Position numbers and translations under genes: made by a program
The notes under the pieces: generated by a model
Databases searched by the model: none
The model's input: only the letters and a program-made list of their open reading frames with translations
Told to the model about the DNA's origin: nothing
Assembly: GCF_001411555.2 (NCBI RefSeq)
Contig: NC_049901.1
Coordinates: 32,312,838 to 32,376,837 of the forward strand
Length of the DNA: 64,000 bases
Direction of reading: 5' to 3'
Origin: Juglans regia
Taxonomy: Eukaryota; Streptophyta; Magnoliopsida; Fagales; Juglandaceae
Shown: positions 22,841 to 34,789 of the stretch, piece by piece
How positions within the stretch are numbered: position 1 is the first letter of the stretch
Layout: the number at the start of each line of letters is the position of its first letter

Positions 22841-23098
22841 GGCTAGGATTTACAATTTCAATAATAAAAATATATGCATACTGAGAAATACCAATATTAC
22901 AACTCAACTATAACAAAATTTTGTCAAAACGGGTTGATTTTGAGTTAAGCAAGTTGACCCGTTATTGACCCGTTTATAAATATTGTCTTAATGCGTCAAC
23001 CCATTTTGACCCAAACCCGTTAACATCAAACTCAAACCCACTAATTTGGTATCGTATTCGTGTGGGGTCACGGGTCCTGTCACAGATTATCACCTTTA
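22841..23098. repeat. right arm of the hAT-like element, part 2
   Basis: Continues 15925-16116: matches the inverse of 55017-55200 (CATACTGAGAAA, CCAATATTACAA, GGGTTGATTTTGAGTTAAG, GACCCGTTTATAAA) and ends at the terminal repeat TCACCTTTA. Confidence 0.7.
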
Positions 23099-23210
23099 AA
23101 TATGGTGGCAGATGCACTTAGTCATAACTTAGAGGCTATTTTCCTTCTCTACCTGCAAACAGATCCCTATTGCAAAATGGAATTAAAGTTTATGAATTTA
23201 ATGTTTTGTT
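23099..23210 (+). pseudogene. Ty3/gypsy pol remnant, third segment
   Basis: Starts NMVADALSHNLEAI, the conserved motif linking RNase H to the integrase zinc-finger region in gypsy elements, then decays (YLQTDPYCKMELKFMN) before a stop. It is the continuation of 7340-8721 beyond the hAT-like insertion. Confidence 0.75.
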
Positions 23211-23602
23211 GACAAGTTATCTAATAAAGTTTAGAGTTTGAGTTAATTGTGAATGGATGATCAGTTATGTTTATTGTTTTTACGATTACTTTTTAAATAA
23301 ACTATTCTTCTTCCTGTAAATATTTATTTTCTTCATATTTTTATATTTATGTATTAATTAGGAAGCACAAAAACCAATGGCAATCACATGTCTAATTTAT
23401 GGATCTCAAACATTGAGATGCAAATCTCATTGCGGTGCTCCACCAGTAGTTTCAGTATTTACTAGTAACAAAATCAAAGATTTTATGATAGGGACACTTA
23501 ACCTCATTCTAGAGGAAGATGTTGTTGACATGGATGACCAGAATGAATAGGAGCCTCTTATGAACTTATGTAAAAGTTTTGTGTAATAATGAAACAATAT
23601 TA
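23211..23602. other. no recognised feature
   Basis: AT-rich; the plus strand has a modest open stretch (about 23370-23549) ending in an acidic EEDVVDMDDQNE. I cannot tie it to a family. Confidence 0.3.
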
Positions 23603-24240
23603 CACTACAAGAAAAATCACTTTTGCGACGTCTAAAATACTCACAAAAGCCCTTCACAACATCGCAATTTGTTTTTAGCGTCCCTTCCTCATTGCCACTA
23701 AAGGGATGGTACTACTATGTCTCAAAACAATTTCAAGTTGAAATGAAATTACGTCGCAAAAATGTGGACATTTGCAACATAATTTGGCACTTCTAAAAGG
23801 GGACAGGAACAACGGAAAAGACATGGAATATGATAGGAAAAACTCACTATTTGCAATTAGGTTGTAGTGTCGCAAAAAGCCTATCTTTTGCTGCCAATGA
23901 GTTCTCATTCCCGGCACTTGTATGCTGCCACAAAAGGATTCCTTTGCCGCAAATGGACTATCTTTTGGGGTACTCTACCTTGTCGCAATTACTAGTTATT
24001 TTGGCAACAAAAAAAAATATTTTTATTTGCAACGATAGCTATAGCATCACAAATACTTTGGGCGATTTTTGTGCTACCAATGCATTTAATGAATTTTCAG
24101 CAATTACCATTTTGACGCAAATACATAGGACCCACAACAAATTGATGGCTGCAACAAATTGTTTGGGATCTCCTCGCCGAACATTTATGGCAATAAATGA
24201 TATGATTTATGCTCAGGAAACATAATGGAAATAATTTGCG
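23603..24240. mobile_element. left end of a CACTA element, truncated
   Basis: Starts CACTACAAGAAAAATCACTT and is filled with variants of TTTTGCGACG / TTGTCGCAAA in both orientations, the usual subterminal repeats of this CACTA type. No matching right end follows before the LTR-like sequence starting near 24240. The inverse terminus at 46316-46322 belongs to the same general type but is far away. Confidence 0.6.
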
Positions 24241-27200
24241 TTTTAGGAAATAGCTTAAATAAACATTAAATAAACGTTTTACAAACCGTCAAATTGATCA
24301 TCAAAAATTCATGAATCTCAAATCATGATTTGATCATCAAAATTTCATGTTGAACAATTCTGGAAAGATTTTCATGGTAAGCTTATGACTAAGAATCTAG
24401 TTGAATTGTTTGAGTTATCCCTGATTAGTGGCAGTGGAATACTTTGACTACTAATGTAGACACAATTTGTCAGGTACCAATTGATAAGTTTTTGAAGCCC
24501 AATGAAATCAGGGCTCATGCCCAACTTCAGGTTTATGCATGGTGTTTGACATCCAATGAGGTTATGTATAGGGCTTGATAAATCTAGATGAAAATAAGGA
24601 AAAATAGGTGAGAAGGAGCTAAGTTTTGGCTTACACGCCTATCATAGGAAAATCTAGCACCTTTTTGCCATGTGTCACGCATGCATGAAGATCTTTGCTT
24701 GTGGAAGGAAACATTTGACACATGTCACTATGGGGAAGGAACCTAGAATGAAATGATTAGGAATATGGAAAAATGAAACAAGGGAAAGCCAAGAGGCCAT
24801 AGATGGCAACAATGGGGGAGCAAAAAAAAAGGTTGCTTTTTGCCAAGTGTCTTCCATGCATGAAGCTAGGTAAAAAGGTTTTCTTGAGAAGGAGCAAGAT
24901 CAAGCTTGGAGGGAGGCTACATGCCCTAGGCTTCTAGAAGGATGTTTTGTGTAAGAAATCCCTTGAAGTGGATGGCTAGGGCAAGGGTCTTTGTGCCAAA
25001 AAGGACCAATCACTTGTTTGTCCAAAAGTGTGGTGAAAAGAAAATCTCCTAGGAAAGTGTAGGGTTTCGGCAGCCCATGCAATGCACACACACTCCACAT
25101 GCCACTTGGCACACATGCACGTTTGTAAAAGATGGAGGAAAATTTGAGTTTAGTAAAAGAACCTTTAGCCATAAGATACATTGAATTAAGACAAGAAAAG
25201 AAAGGGCAAAAGAGGAAGTGAGGTTCAATTGGGGAGAGGAGGACCCCCATGCTAGAAGATATTTTAGGGTTTCCAACTTGGATATTTTAGGGTTTCCAAC
25301 TTGAGCTAATGATGAGCTACAAGAAGAAGGTAGTATGGCTTCACACCACTTGGCAATCATGCATGAGCTTGCTTCATGCAAGAAAGCCCTTGAGTGTCTA
25401 TAAAAAGGGAAGAGCTGAAAACCCTAGAACCCTTTTGGCCATCTTTGTGTTTTGCTCTTGTAAGCTTCGGCTGCTCCATTTTCTTCTAAGTATCCATCAC
25501 TTTCTCACCATCCAAACAACCCATTGAGAGTAAGCAAAGTGAATGGACACTTGCAAGAAGAAGACCTAGAAGGTATGAAACAAACTTCTCTTTTGTTACC
25601 CACACACACACGCATGGCTTCAAGGAAGAGAGGTCTCGGTTTTGAGTCAAGTTCATCTAGAACTTATGCTCTCACACATGCACACTTGAGCTAGAAGAAG
25701 AAAGTTTATGTTTGAGGAAAGTGGCTCACGGCACTAGTAAGTAGTAGCTAGGGTTTATATTGAAGGCAAGTTTCAGATTCAAAGAGGGAAGGGTTCAAAA
25801 ACTTGGTTTTTCTTGGAAAGAAAAATGTGTAAGAAATACTACACATGAAAACTTGGTTAGGGTTTTTTCTTGAGCAAGGACTCTAACTAGTATTGTAAAT
25901 GATTTTTCAGCTTGCTATTATAAAAGTACATTTCGGATTTTTATAAGTATACCTCTAACTTGTACTTGGATATTTTATGAATATGGTTTGTGAACTTGTT
26001 GGTTGATTCGGTTTTTGTATGATTATTTGGATCTTGATGTTCTTCCATGTGTTATGAACTTCTTTGTATTTATTATTTTAAAGCATGATTGCAATGGTTT
26101 AAGGAAGATGCGTATGATATGAAAAAGGGAGTAAGAATGTCATGTTAAGGTTTGGTTTTTACCATGTTTGTTTACACATGAATGCTTGTCACTCAATGTT
26201 TTTGTATGGGACTAAACTCATGAAAATATTCCATAATCACAAGGAAAGGTTTCGGCCACCCATGAGAAATTCTTTATTTAAAATTTATGTTCACTACATT
26301 AGAAGATTCCAAGTTCATGAAAATTGATTGAAATGCATGTTTACTAAGATAAGAGGTTTTGGCTAACCCCTTGAATGAAGCATGATCATTGGAGTCTTAA
26401 GATTGAGGTGTTACGAATGATGTTTGGTTAGTTAAGGTTCTATGTGTTTCGGCCCTTACATAATAATGATTGGGATGTGCCTTTGATTGGTTTGTATGCC
26501 TTGAATTGTTATAAGGGAACATGTTTGCATGTTCTAATATTTTCAAGTTGTAACGGGATTTGAACATTTCGGCATTTATGGTTATAATGAAGCATTGTGG
26601 TATTTCATGTGTCTCATGAAAGTTCTAAGGTCCATTGTCATGTCACATGTATTAGGATTGTGAAAACCCTTTTTGAAAGGAAAAGAGTCTTTTTAAAAAA
26701 GTAAAGTTTTATCACGACCCCAAATGTCCTAGTGGAACTCCTCTGTCCTCTAAGGAGTGTTTAAAATGAGGGGATACTCCTAGGTCAACGAAGTACTATC
26801 GGCGGATCTCGAATGGTACCTAAAATAAATGGATACCGGAGTGGGATCGTACGTAAAGCTAGTGGGTGCACCTACGGTGAAGGCAAAATGTGAGCTGTTG
26901 AATATGAAAGTCAAGACGTAGTCACCTTGGTCAAAGTTGCCAAAGATTGATGCGGTAACTAGCGGGGAACACATGGTGCATAGGAGAGCCGTGAGGTATC
27001 CAATGTTATGTTATAAGCCAGGAAACATTACAAGCTCTTAAGTATCAAATGAAGAAAGCATGTTTTCAAAAGTCAAGGTTATGAAAGTCATGTTTTTATA
27101 CAAAGTCTTTGAAGGGTCTAGAGCATATGTACAAGTCCATGTCCATGAATTCATTGCAAAGCTTGCTGCATATGCTTATGATATTTGTTGCACGTTATTC

Positions 27201-27823
27201 ATTTACTTACTAAAATTTCTTGAAATCTCACTATTGTATTCACCCACTATCATTCCTCATTCGGAATGATAGAAGCTGTAACAGGTTTAGCCAATGCAAA
27301 TAATGAAACGCAAGAAGACAATGCTTCCTCCGGAGAGGATCGTGCCTGAGATGGTTATAAGGTCGTCTGAGCCATCCATTTTGGACCATCTCAAATCAAT
27401 TGATAGAGCAATCACCGAGATAATTGAAGATATAGAAAAGTTTAGAAGGTCCCACAATAGGGACAAGGACCGAGCTTTAGAAAAGTGAGTGAGGCCCGAG
27501 TCTCACTGAAGATCAAGATAATATTATGGGACTACTTAAATGTTTGGTCCCGTGCTTTGGGAGTTCTTTAGAAACTCATATCAATTATGTTGACTATTTT
27601 GGTTTTTTGTAAAAGTATTGGGATCTTATGTTTTGATACCATGATTAATATTTCCTTATAATTGACTTAAGGTGGCTTTCCGCTGCGATATACTACATAC
27701 TGTTAGCTATCAATAGGTGCAATGTATCTTATCTATCATGTACGAGGGGCAGGTAACCCTGGTGTTACATGTCCCAGCGTTTCAATTTCCTTCAAATCCC
27801 AAGCGGAGGTTGGGTGCGCCACA
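24241..27823 (+). mobile_element. LTR fragment D (related to the solo LTRs at 35863 and 40378)
   Basis: The 3' half aligns in order with the solo LTR at 35863-40273: the TAGTGGAACTC block (26731), the GACGAAGTACT block (26788), a GCGGTAACTAGC / GCGGTAATCGGC block (26952), a TTCGGAATGATAGAAG block, GAGGGGCAGGTAACC and the end CAAGCGGAGGTTGGGTGCGCCACA at 27823. A TATA-like TCTATAAAAAGGG at about 25398 may be its promoter. I cannot find its TG start; it appears truncated on the left. The open frames over 24675-25381 are weak and not supported as genes. Confidence 0.55.
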
Positions 27824-29117
27824 ATTGGCAATAAGAGTTAGGCGATGAGCGATATATTACCTTCTGGGCGAGAAGACTTGTCGATAAGGCTCCGGGCAGT
27901 TAGATTGGGCAACCAGTCTAATCGACTAACTTAAAAAACCAACCTGAACGACATCATGGGCAACAACTAGTAAAGGCGAGCAACTTTACCGCTCGGTAGG
28001 TTGGCGAGAGGGTTCTATCATCTCAGTAGGGAGTCTTTCCTCTCGGTATTCAGTGCACACACTGCCCAATGGAACCCTTTCGAGTTCTGCAATCAATTTG
28101 CTGACTACCAAATCCTCCCGAACTCCGTAAATCAAAATGCTTATTACTGAATATTCCATTTTAGATAATTTTGTTATTCTTGAGATAATTTCTTTTATGT
28201 TAACATTTATCTTTAGAAACTATTTTTCAGATCTTTAGGCTAGATTGTAGCCGCATTTATCTTATTTTCGGATTTGAGTTTTGACATCTATTTAGTTCCC
28301 GTCTTGTGGGATGAATAGTGGAGAGTCTGAGTTTTAGGAGAGTTTGAGTTTTAGAGTAAAAATAGTCTAGAATTTATTCTTTAAATTTCTTTCAAGGAGG
28401 CAGATCTGAGGGAGTAGAGGTGAGAGCCGCATGTTTCATCAAATGATTCCAACGAAGAACACTAGTTTTATTCTTTTTGTTTTCAATTTCATTATGAACT
28501 AGTTTTATTTTCTAGAGCTTTGATGTAGTTTAGCATTAAACACACAATTTATATTCTAAGTTATCGTATTTTCAATATTTCCATGATTGAGTGTTTATTC
28601 CTTATTCTTAATGCTTGCAATTTTCTAACTAATTATTGTTCGATCTATTGAATCGCAATGAGACTGAGAGGTGATTTGTTATTAAAGCTCTAGGATTAAG
28701 CACTATTAGTTGATCGAAAGTAAAGATACTTTACCGTAATTAGTGTGATTTTCAAGAAAAATCTAAGGAACTTAATGAGTCTCAAATTAGTTAAATTCAC
28801 ATAAAGATATGGAGTATTATTTGGAGATATTTTTGGTATTGTTGAAGAGAAAATATTGAATAGTTAAGGAATTTTTATCATCAACTTGGGATAATTGGAA
28901 TTCTATAATAAGGAAGAATAAGTTGTGTAGGATTTGTTATGTGAAATCAAATGCTCTAGATCTTTTCTTATTATCTTTAAAATCTTAATTTTAATGCTAT
29001 TTTCTTCATTTTAATTTAGATAATCTATTTTTTAAATTTTGATTTTCCAAATAGTAATTAACTTAATAAATTTCAATACTCAAGATTCTGTGCACTTACA
29101 GATATTTTCAATACAAG
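27824..29117 (+). repeat. 5' LTR of the Athila-like element, 5'-truncated
   Basis: Near-parallel to 32645-34019 (GATAAGAGTTAGGCGATGAG, GAGAGGGTTCTATCAT, GGATGAATAGTGGAGAGTC and others). It lacks about 60 bp near its 3' end that the other LTR has around 33930-33985. The primer site after it is not clearly preserved. Confidence 0.7.
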
Positions 29118-29222
29118 TTTCTGGCTAGATTTTCACTTCTTTGGATTTTATTTTAGTTTAAAATATATATATATTTGGTTTAAATTATATCTCAGTTTGG
29201 TTTTTATTTTCAGGAATCAGAA

Positions 29223-30060
29223 ATGCATGCCCCAATCTAAATCATTAGAGCATATACTTTTCGATCTCAAGATTGAAAGAACCTTACGTTAGATCAATAA
29301 AAAGAAGAAGAAAGAGGTTGCCGCATCTAAATTTAATATAGCCGACCAGGAGCACAAGGCGTTAAGTGACTATGCTATTATCACATTGGCGGCGCAGATA
29401 GCAAATCTATCACAACAACTAGGTAAGATGAACGTTAATACTATTTAAACTAATGTTGTTTGCAATCATTGTGTAGGAAATCATTCAAGTGTAGATTGTC
29501 AAGTGAGGAATCTTTTTTCCCAACCGAGTTATAAACAAGCCCATTATGTGTCCGATTTCTAACGTCAAAATAATTCTTATTCAAACACGTTCAGTCCTGA
29601 ATGGAGAAATCACCCTAACTTTTCAAGGAGCAATAATCAAGGGTCGGCTAGACCACCTCAATAGTTTCCACAGCAAGAGAAGAAGCCGACACTTGAAGAT
29701 ATGATTATGTAGTACATGCAAAAGATCTGATATAGTGATCCAAAACAACTCGACTTCAATCAGCAATCTTGAGGCGCAAATAAGTCAGCTCTCAAACATG
29801 CTTACCGAGGGGACAACAGGGACTTTACCTAGCAATACTGTGACCAATTCGAAGGAACATGTAAAAGCCATAACATTGAGAAGTGGGTGGACATATGACC
29901 AACCGCAAACATTAAATACCGAGTGAGATGCAGAAGCTACCAGAAATGTGGAGTCCGAAAAGATGGAAACCGAGTACGAGGTGAAATAAGTAGAGTGGGA
30001 TGCAACCAACTAGCAAGCTGATAAGACTGAAGAGAATAAAGGGGTTGCAAAACCCAAGAA
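29223..30060 (+). pseudogene. Athila-like gag remnant
   Basis: The gag protein would package element RNA. Visible: a zinc knuckle CNHCVGNHSSVDC (C-x2-C-x4-H-x4-C) at about 29461-29499; the signature NSYSNTFSPEWRNHPNFS at about 29574-29627; and a C-terminal stretch with NLEAQISQLSNML at about 29768. At least six in-frame stops interrupt it. Confidence 0.75.
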
Positions 30061-30153
30061 ATATAGAGAGTTTATATCTTAAACTTATTCTCCTTGAATT
30101 TACGATCCACCAATTCCTTTTCCGCAAAGATTAAGAAAAAATAAGATTGATAG

Positions 30154-30790
30154 TCAGTTCTCTAAATTTCTGAATATATTTAAGCAACTGCATATTAATA
30201 TTCCTCTCATTGAAGCTTTAGAGCAAATGCCTAAATATGCAAAATTTGTTAAGGATATATTATCAAACAAGAGGAAGTTAGAGGAGCATGAGACTGTAAT
30301 ACTGACAGAGGAGAGTAGTGCAATTTTACAAAAGAAGCTACCACCTAAGTTAAAAGATCCTAAGAGTTTCACGATCCCTTGCGCTATAGGAAATTCATAT
30401 TTTAATAAAACTTTATGTGACTTAGGAGCAAATATTAATCTAATGCTTCTCTCTATTTTCAGGAAACTAGGTCCTGGAGAAGCAAAGTCGACCATCATCT
30501 CTCTACAGTTGGCAGACAGATCTATTAAATACCAGAGAGGACTCATTGAGGACGTACTAGTGAAAGTTGATAAGTTCATATTCCTAGCCGACTTCATTGT
30601 ACTCGATATGGAGGAGGATCAGGAGATCCATTTGATACTAGTCCAACCATTCCTTGCGACGGGGAGAACTTTAATTGATATCCAACAAGGGAAACTCATT
30701 TTGAGGTTCAGCGAGGAATAGGTCACTTTTGACGTATTTAAATCTATGGAATTTCCTTCTGAGGAACCACCCAAACTTGAACTCAAACCG
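30154..30790 (+). pseudogene. Athila-like aspartic protease region
   Basis: The frame 30227-30721 stays open for 164 codons. It holds PPKLKDPKSFTIPCAIGN, then the active-site region LCDLGANINLM (DLGA in place of the retroviral DTGA, normal for this plant group), a SLQLADRSIKYQRG segment and FIVLDMEEDQEIHLILVQPF. In intact relatives this continues into reverse transcriptase; here a stop follows at 30719-30721 and pol is missing. It would cleave the element's polyprotein. The surviving frame next to a stop-riddled gag is notable but may be chance. Confidence 0.75.
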
Positions 30791-30890
30791 TTTCCATAAG
30801 ATTTAAGGAACGAAGAGGCCAGGGAGATCTCCAAGGTGTACATGGCTACACCTTCAAGGAAAATATTCAATTGAAAAAAAATATAAAGGG

Positions 30891-31019
30891 AGCATCTCTT
30901 ACCGCCTCTCATTCTTTGCTTTATTTTTTCTTCCTTTTTTCTATTGAGGGCAATGTGATATTTAAGTTTGAGGGGAAATGATATTATTTTATTTATTTAA
31001 AAATAAAAATAAAAATAAA

Positions 31020-31085
<66 letters not shown>

Positions 31086-32370
31086 CATGATGATGATGAT
31101 GATGATAAAAACAGTATGGTTTTATGAATAAAAAGCCTCTGATATGAATATGATTGAAATTGATTATATGTTTTAGTAAAAATCCTCATTGCTTAAGTCT
31201 AGTTGTTAATTCCTTACTTGATCTTGCTTAATTTGATATTTTCAATGTTCAATGAATGCTTATAATTATCATTAATCGTTTTGAGTACCTAGATAAATTT
31301 TATGTGAATTTTCTGAATTTGTATGGTCTCAATTTACTCTAGAACTTGTTTGATTACACTTGAGGCAAAATCCTAGACAAAATATTACTGAAAAAATGAT
31401 TAAGGCATTCTTTGGACCGATTGAACTTTTCAAACTTATCTGTTTATTATCATTATCCCAAGCCACCCCTTTGAGCTTTGTTGAATTATATTTTAGCCTT
31501 ATATTTTTATTTCTTATAAACCTCATATTCCCTACCCTATTTGAGTTTAAACATTAATTTCCTTACCTTCAAGAGAACTAAGTTTACACAAAGTCACAGA
31601 CTCACAAGAGCATGAAAGGCAAGAGAGATAGAAGGTCTACAAGTAAAATTAATTATAGTCATATTATCAAAATCATAAGTTTGGGGGTGTGAAAAGCCAA
31701 CTTGTCTACTGTGTGGCCAACAAAAAAAGGCCGACGAGAGTCATCCACAAAGGCAGTCGAAAATGTATGGAATACTTCCATTTAAAAAAAAAAAAAAGAA
31801 TAGAAAATGTTTGACTTGTCAAATAGAGGGATAAACAAAGAGATATGTGAAAGTACAATAAAGAGAGGTATGTTGAGAGATTCACAAGCATTGAGAAGAG
31901 ATGTTTGTGTTAGAAGAGAGAATGCTTTATTTGTCTGTTGGTGTTCAAACTTAAGTTCTCTTACTTTCTTTGAATCCTATCTTTTCTTTGTAGCCCTCAT
32001 CCTAGTCTTACATTACAAGCTTAATAAAGACCAATTGATCCCTGGTGATAGTTTCTATTCTACATCAGTGGAGAGTGATTTGAAAAGCAAGCCTATGGAG
32101 TTTTTATAGATCCATTATTTATTTACTTGTTTGCATAAAGCTATCTAGGGAGCTAATGATAAAGTGAGAGTGATAAGTATTTTTGAATGTGAGGAGGGAT
32201 AATGCGGTGGAATTGAGTTTTGAATTAACTTTTGGACTTGATTGATCTTGAATGATTCCTTTGAATTATAGACTTTAGACAATCTTTGAGACAATAAATT
32301 TTATGAATCAAACCAATGATTGTTTTAATTGTTTTTTTCTTTTTCTTTGCTCGAGGGTGAGCAAAGTTTA
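30891..32370 (+). other. non-coding 3' internal region of the Athila-like element
   Basis: No RT, integrase or envelope-like domain is recognisable. Repeated AAGTTTGAGGGG / AAGTTTGGGGG tracts (30963, 31676, 32371) resemble secondary polypurine tracts known in this group. The open frames here are short and unsupported. Confidence 0.5.
31003..31107. repeat. (AAT)n / (GAT)n microsatellite
   Basis: AAAAATAAAAAT units pass into about 20 uninterrupted AAT triplets and then ATGATG triplets, inside the non-coding part of the Athila-like element. Confidence 0.9.
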
Positions 32371-32384
32371 AGTTTGGGGGTATT

Positions 32385-34019
32385 TGATAAGTGTGGTTTT
32401 CATATGATTTTTATTACTCTTTTATTTATGAAAAGTGTCAGTTCTCCTTCAATACTATTGATTTTATTTTATTTCTATATATTTTACATGATTTTCTTGG
32501 ATTTGAAGGAATGAGAAGATTTAATGCGAAATGAGAGCATTGTAATATAAAAGATGAGATTACGGATTCAAACTAACAAGAGGCAGCAAGATCTGAAGAG
32601 AGTCGAGGAGATTTAGGCGATAAGACTTAATGGCGACCAGAATTGGCGATAAGAGTTAGGCGATGAGCGATATATTACCTTTTGGGCAAGAAGACTTGTT
32701 GACAAGGCTCCAGGCAGTTAGATTGGGCGACCAATCTAACCGACCAACTTAAAAGACCAACCTAAACGACATCGTGAGCAACAAATAATAAAGGAGTAGC
32801 TTTACCGCTCGGTAGGTTAGCGAGAGGGTTCTATCATCCCTGTTGGGAGCCTTTCCTCTCGGTAGGCGAGGAGACCAGTTATATTCAGCGCACACGGCAT
32901 CTGCCCAGTTGGACCCTTCCGAGTTCCGCAATCAATATGCTGACCACCAAATCCTCTCGAACTCCGTAAATCAAGCTACTTATTACTGAATCTTTCATTT
33001 TAGATAATTCTATTATTCTTGAGATAATTTCTTTTATGTTAACATTTATCTTTAGAAATTATTTTTCATATCTTTAGGTTAGATTGTAGTCGCATTTATC
33101 TTGTTTTGAGTTTTGACATCTATTTAATCTTGTCTTGTGGGATGAATAGTGGAGAGTCCAAGTTTTAGGAGAGTTTGAGTTTTAGAGTAAAAATAGTCTA
33201 GAACTTATTCTTTAAGTTTCTGTCAAGGAGTTAGATCTGGGAGAGCAAAGGCGAGAGCTGCATACTTCATCAACCGACTCCAACGAAAAACACTAGTTTT
33301 ATTCTTTTTGTTTTCAATTTCATTATGAGCTAATTTTATTTTCTATAGTTTTGATGTAGTTTAGCATTGAACACACAATTTATATTTTAAGTTATCGTAT
33401 TTTCAATATTTCGAGGGTTGAGTGTTTATTCCTTGTTCTTAATGCTTGCAATTTTTTAGCTAATTATTGTTCGATCTATTGAATCACAATGAGACCGAGA
33501 GGTGATTTGTGATTAAAACTCTAGCATTAAGCACCATTAGTTGAGCGAAAGTATAGATACTTTACCACGATTAGTGTGATTTTCAAGAAAAATCCAAGGA
33601 ACTTAATGAGTCTCCAATTAGTTAAATTCACATAGAGATATGGAGTTATTAGTTGGAGATATTTTTTGTATTTTGTATTGATCGAGAGAAAATATTGAAT
33701 AGTTAAGAGATTTTTATCATCAACTTGGGATAATTGGAATTCTATAACAAGGAAGAATTAATTTTGTGAGATTTGCTAAGTGAAATCAAACGGTCTAGAT
33801 CTATTATTATTATCTTTAAAATCTTAATTTTAATGCTCTTTTCTTTATTTTAATTTAGATAATCTATTCTTCAAATTTTGGTTTTTCAAATAGTAATTAA
33901 TTTAGTAAATTTCAAACTCAATAGCATAATTAATCCCTGTGGGTTCGACATCCGTTTTCTTTAAAACAATTTACTACTTGTTATGATTATGTGCACTTGC
34001 AGATATTTTTAGCACAACA
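32385..34019 (+). repeat. 3' LTR of the Athila-like element
   Basis: Starts TGATAAGTGTGG after a polypurine tract and ends TAGCACAACA, the TG...CA form. Length 1635 bp. It contains CCTGTGGGTTCGACATCC, a phrase common in plant Athila/Tat LTR ends. Confidence 0.75.
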
Positions 34020-34780
34020 CCAATTATTATACATATAGGCCTAGTAGAAAAAATCTAAGATTGTACACAGATCCCATATCAACTAATTAAAAAGATTTAA
34101 GTTTCATTTAGAGTCCATCTCATCTACGTATGCATAGAAAGCTGTTGAGAAGTATTTTTTTTCTCATACATGTGAGTCAACTAAATTACCAACATATATA
34201 CATAGAATGTAGCTAAACACACTCCAAATCAAGCAACTTCTTAGTGTTCTTGTGCACAAGCTTCGTGCTATATATCATATAGACAACTTTAGTGTGTGTT
34301 ATGCACACTACATATGTGGCAGACTTCATTTGAGTTGTTTCTTGGATCCCATCTCTTTTAAAATTTGCTCAAGTTCCTTGGGTCCCATCTCTTTTCGATC
34401 ACCCATGAGCTTGGTGATTGCTTTAGTAAATTTTTCTGCATCTATTTCTTCTTACAATTAAATAAACTGATTAACCTTAAACTTGGATTGAAAGACTAGT
34501 ACCAAAATGTGTTAAGTTGTTTAAATAATATCGTATATACATGTATTTATGAAACCTTCTCAAATTGTTAAATAAATAACCAATTACAAATAATGTCCAT
34601 GTGTAGGAGAACCTAAAAAAAATTGGTCATACACATGTAAACTCTTGTGCAATGCACCAAAAGAATGTCCACCCCCAACTACTATGCATAAGTAAAGCTG
34701 ATTTTGTGAACACAAAATCATTTACTTTCCTTTTATCATTACACACGAGTCCCCAAAATAAACAGATTATGAGGGGTCTA
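34020..34780. other. no recognised feature
   Basis: AT-rich sequence after the Athila-like LTR; only short frames, none with conserved motifs. Confidence 0.4.
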
Positions 34781-34789
34781 CTCATATAC

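Larger units (their letters stand above)
8722..23098. mobile_element. composite hAT-like transposon carrying cargo and nested retroelements
   Basis: The left end TAGGGGTGGAAAATTGTG and the inverse of the right end TAAAGGTGATAATCTGTG are imperfect terminal inverted repeats of the TAGGGGTG hAT type seen elsewhere in this window. The flanks are AATATTGT (8714-8721) and AATATGGT (23099-23106), an 8-bp duplication with seven matches. The target was the gypsy pol gene: the left flank encodes KANIV and the right flank encodes NMVADALS, two halves of one conserved motif. The arms (8722-8945 and about 15925-16116 plus 22841-23098) match the two halves of the short hAT element at 55017-55572. About 7 kb of foreign DNA lies between the arms. 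No transposase is visible, so it would have been mobilised in trans. Confidence 0.7.
27824..34019 (+). mobile_element. Athila-like Ty3/gypsy element with gag and protease only
   Basis: Two direct repeats (27824-29117 and 32385-34019) flank an internal region with a gag zinc knuckle, the plant gag signature RNHPNF-type sequence, and an aspartic protease. A polypurine tract AGTTTGGGGGTATT precedes the 3' LTR start TGATAAGTG. No reverse transcriptase, RNase H or integrase is found between the protease end (about 30790) and the 3' LTR. The 5' LTR lacks its first part: it abuts LTR D at 27823/27824. Parts of the internal sequence, such as AAGTTTGAGGGGAAATGA, are typical of the long non-coding region after pol in this group. 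Confidence 0.75.

Noticed and set aside
24675..25381. Minus-strand frames of 60-116 codons
   Set aside because: No domain, overlapping frames, and inside an LTR whose plus strand has a TATA-like box.
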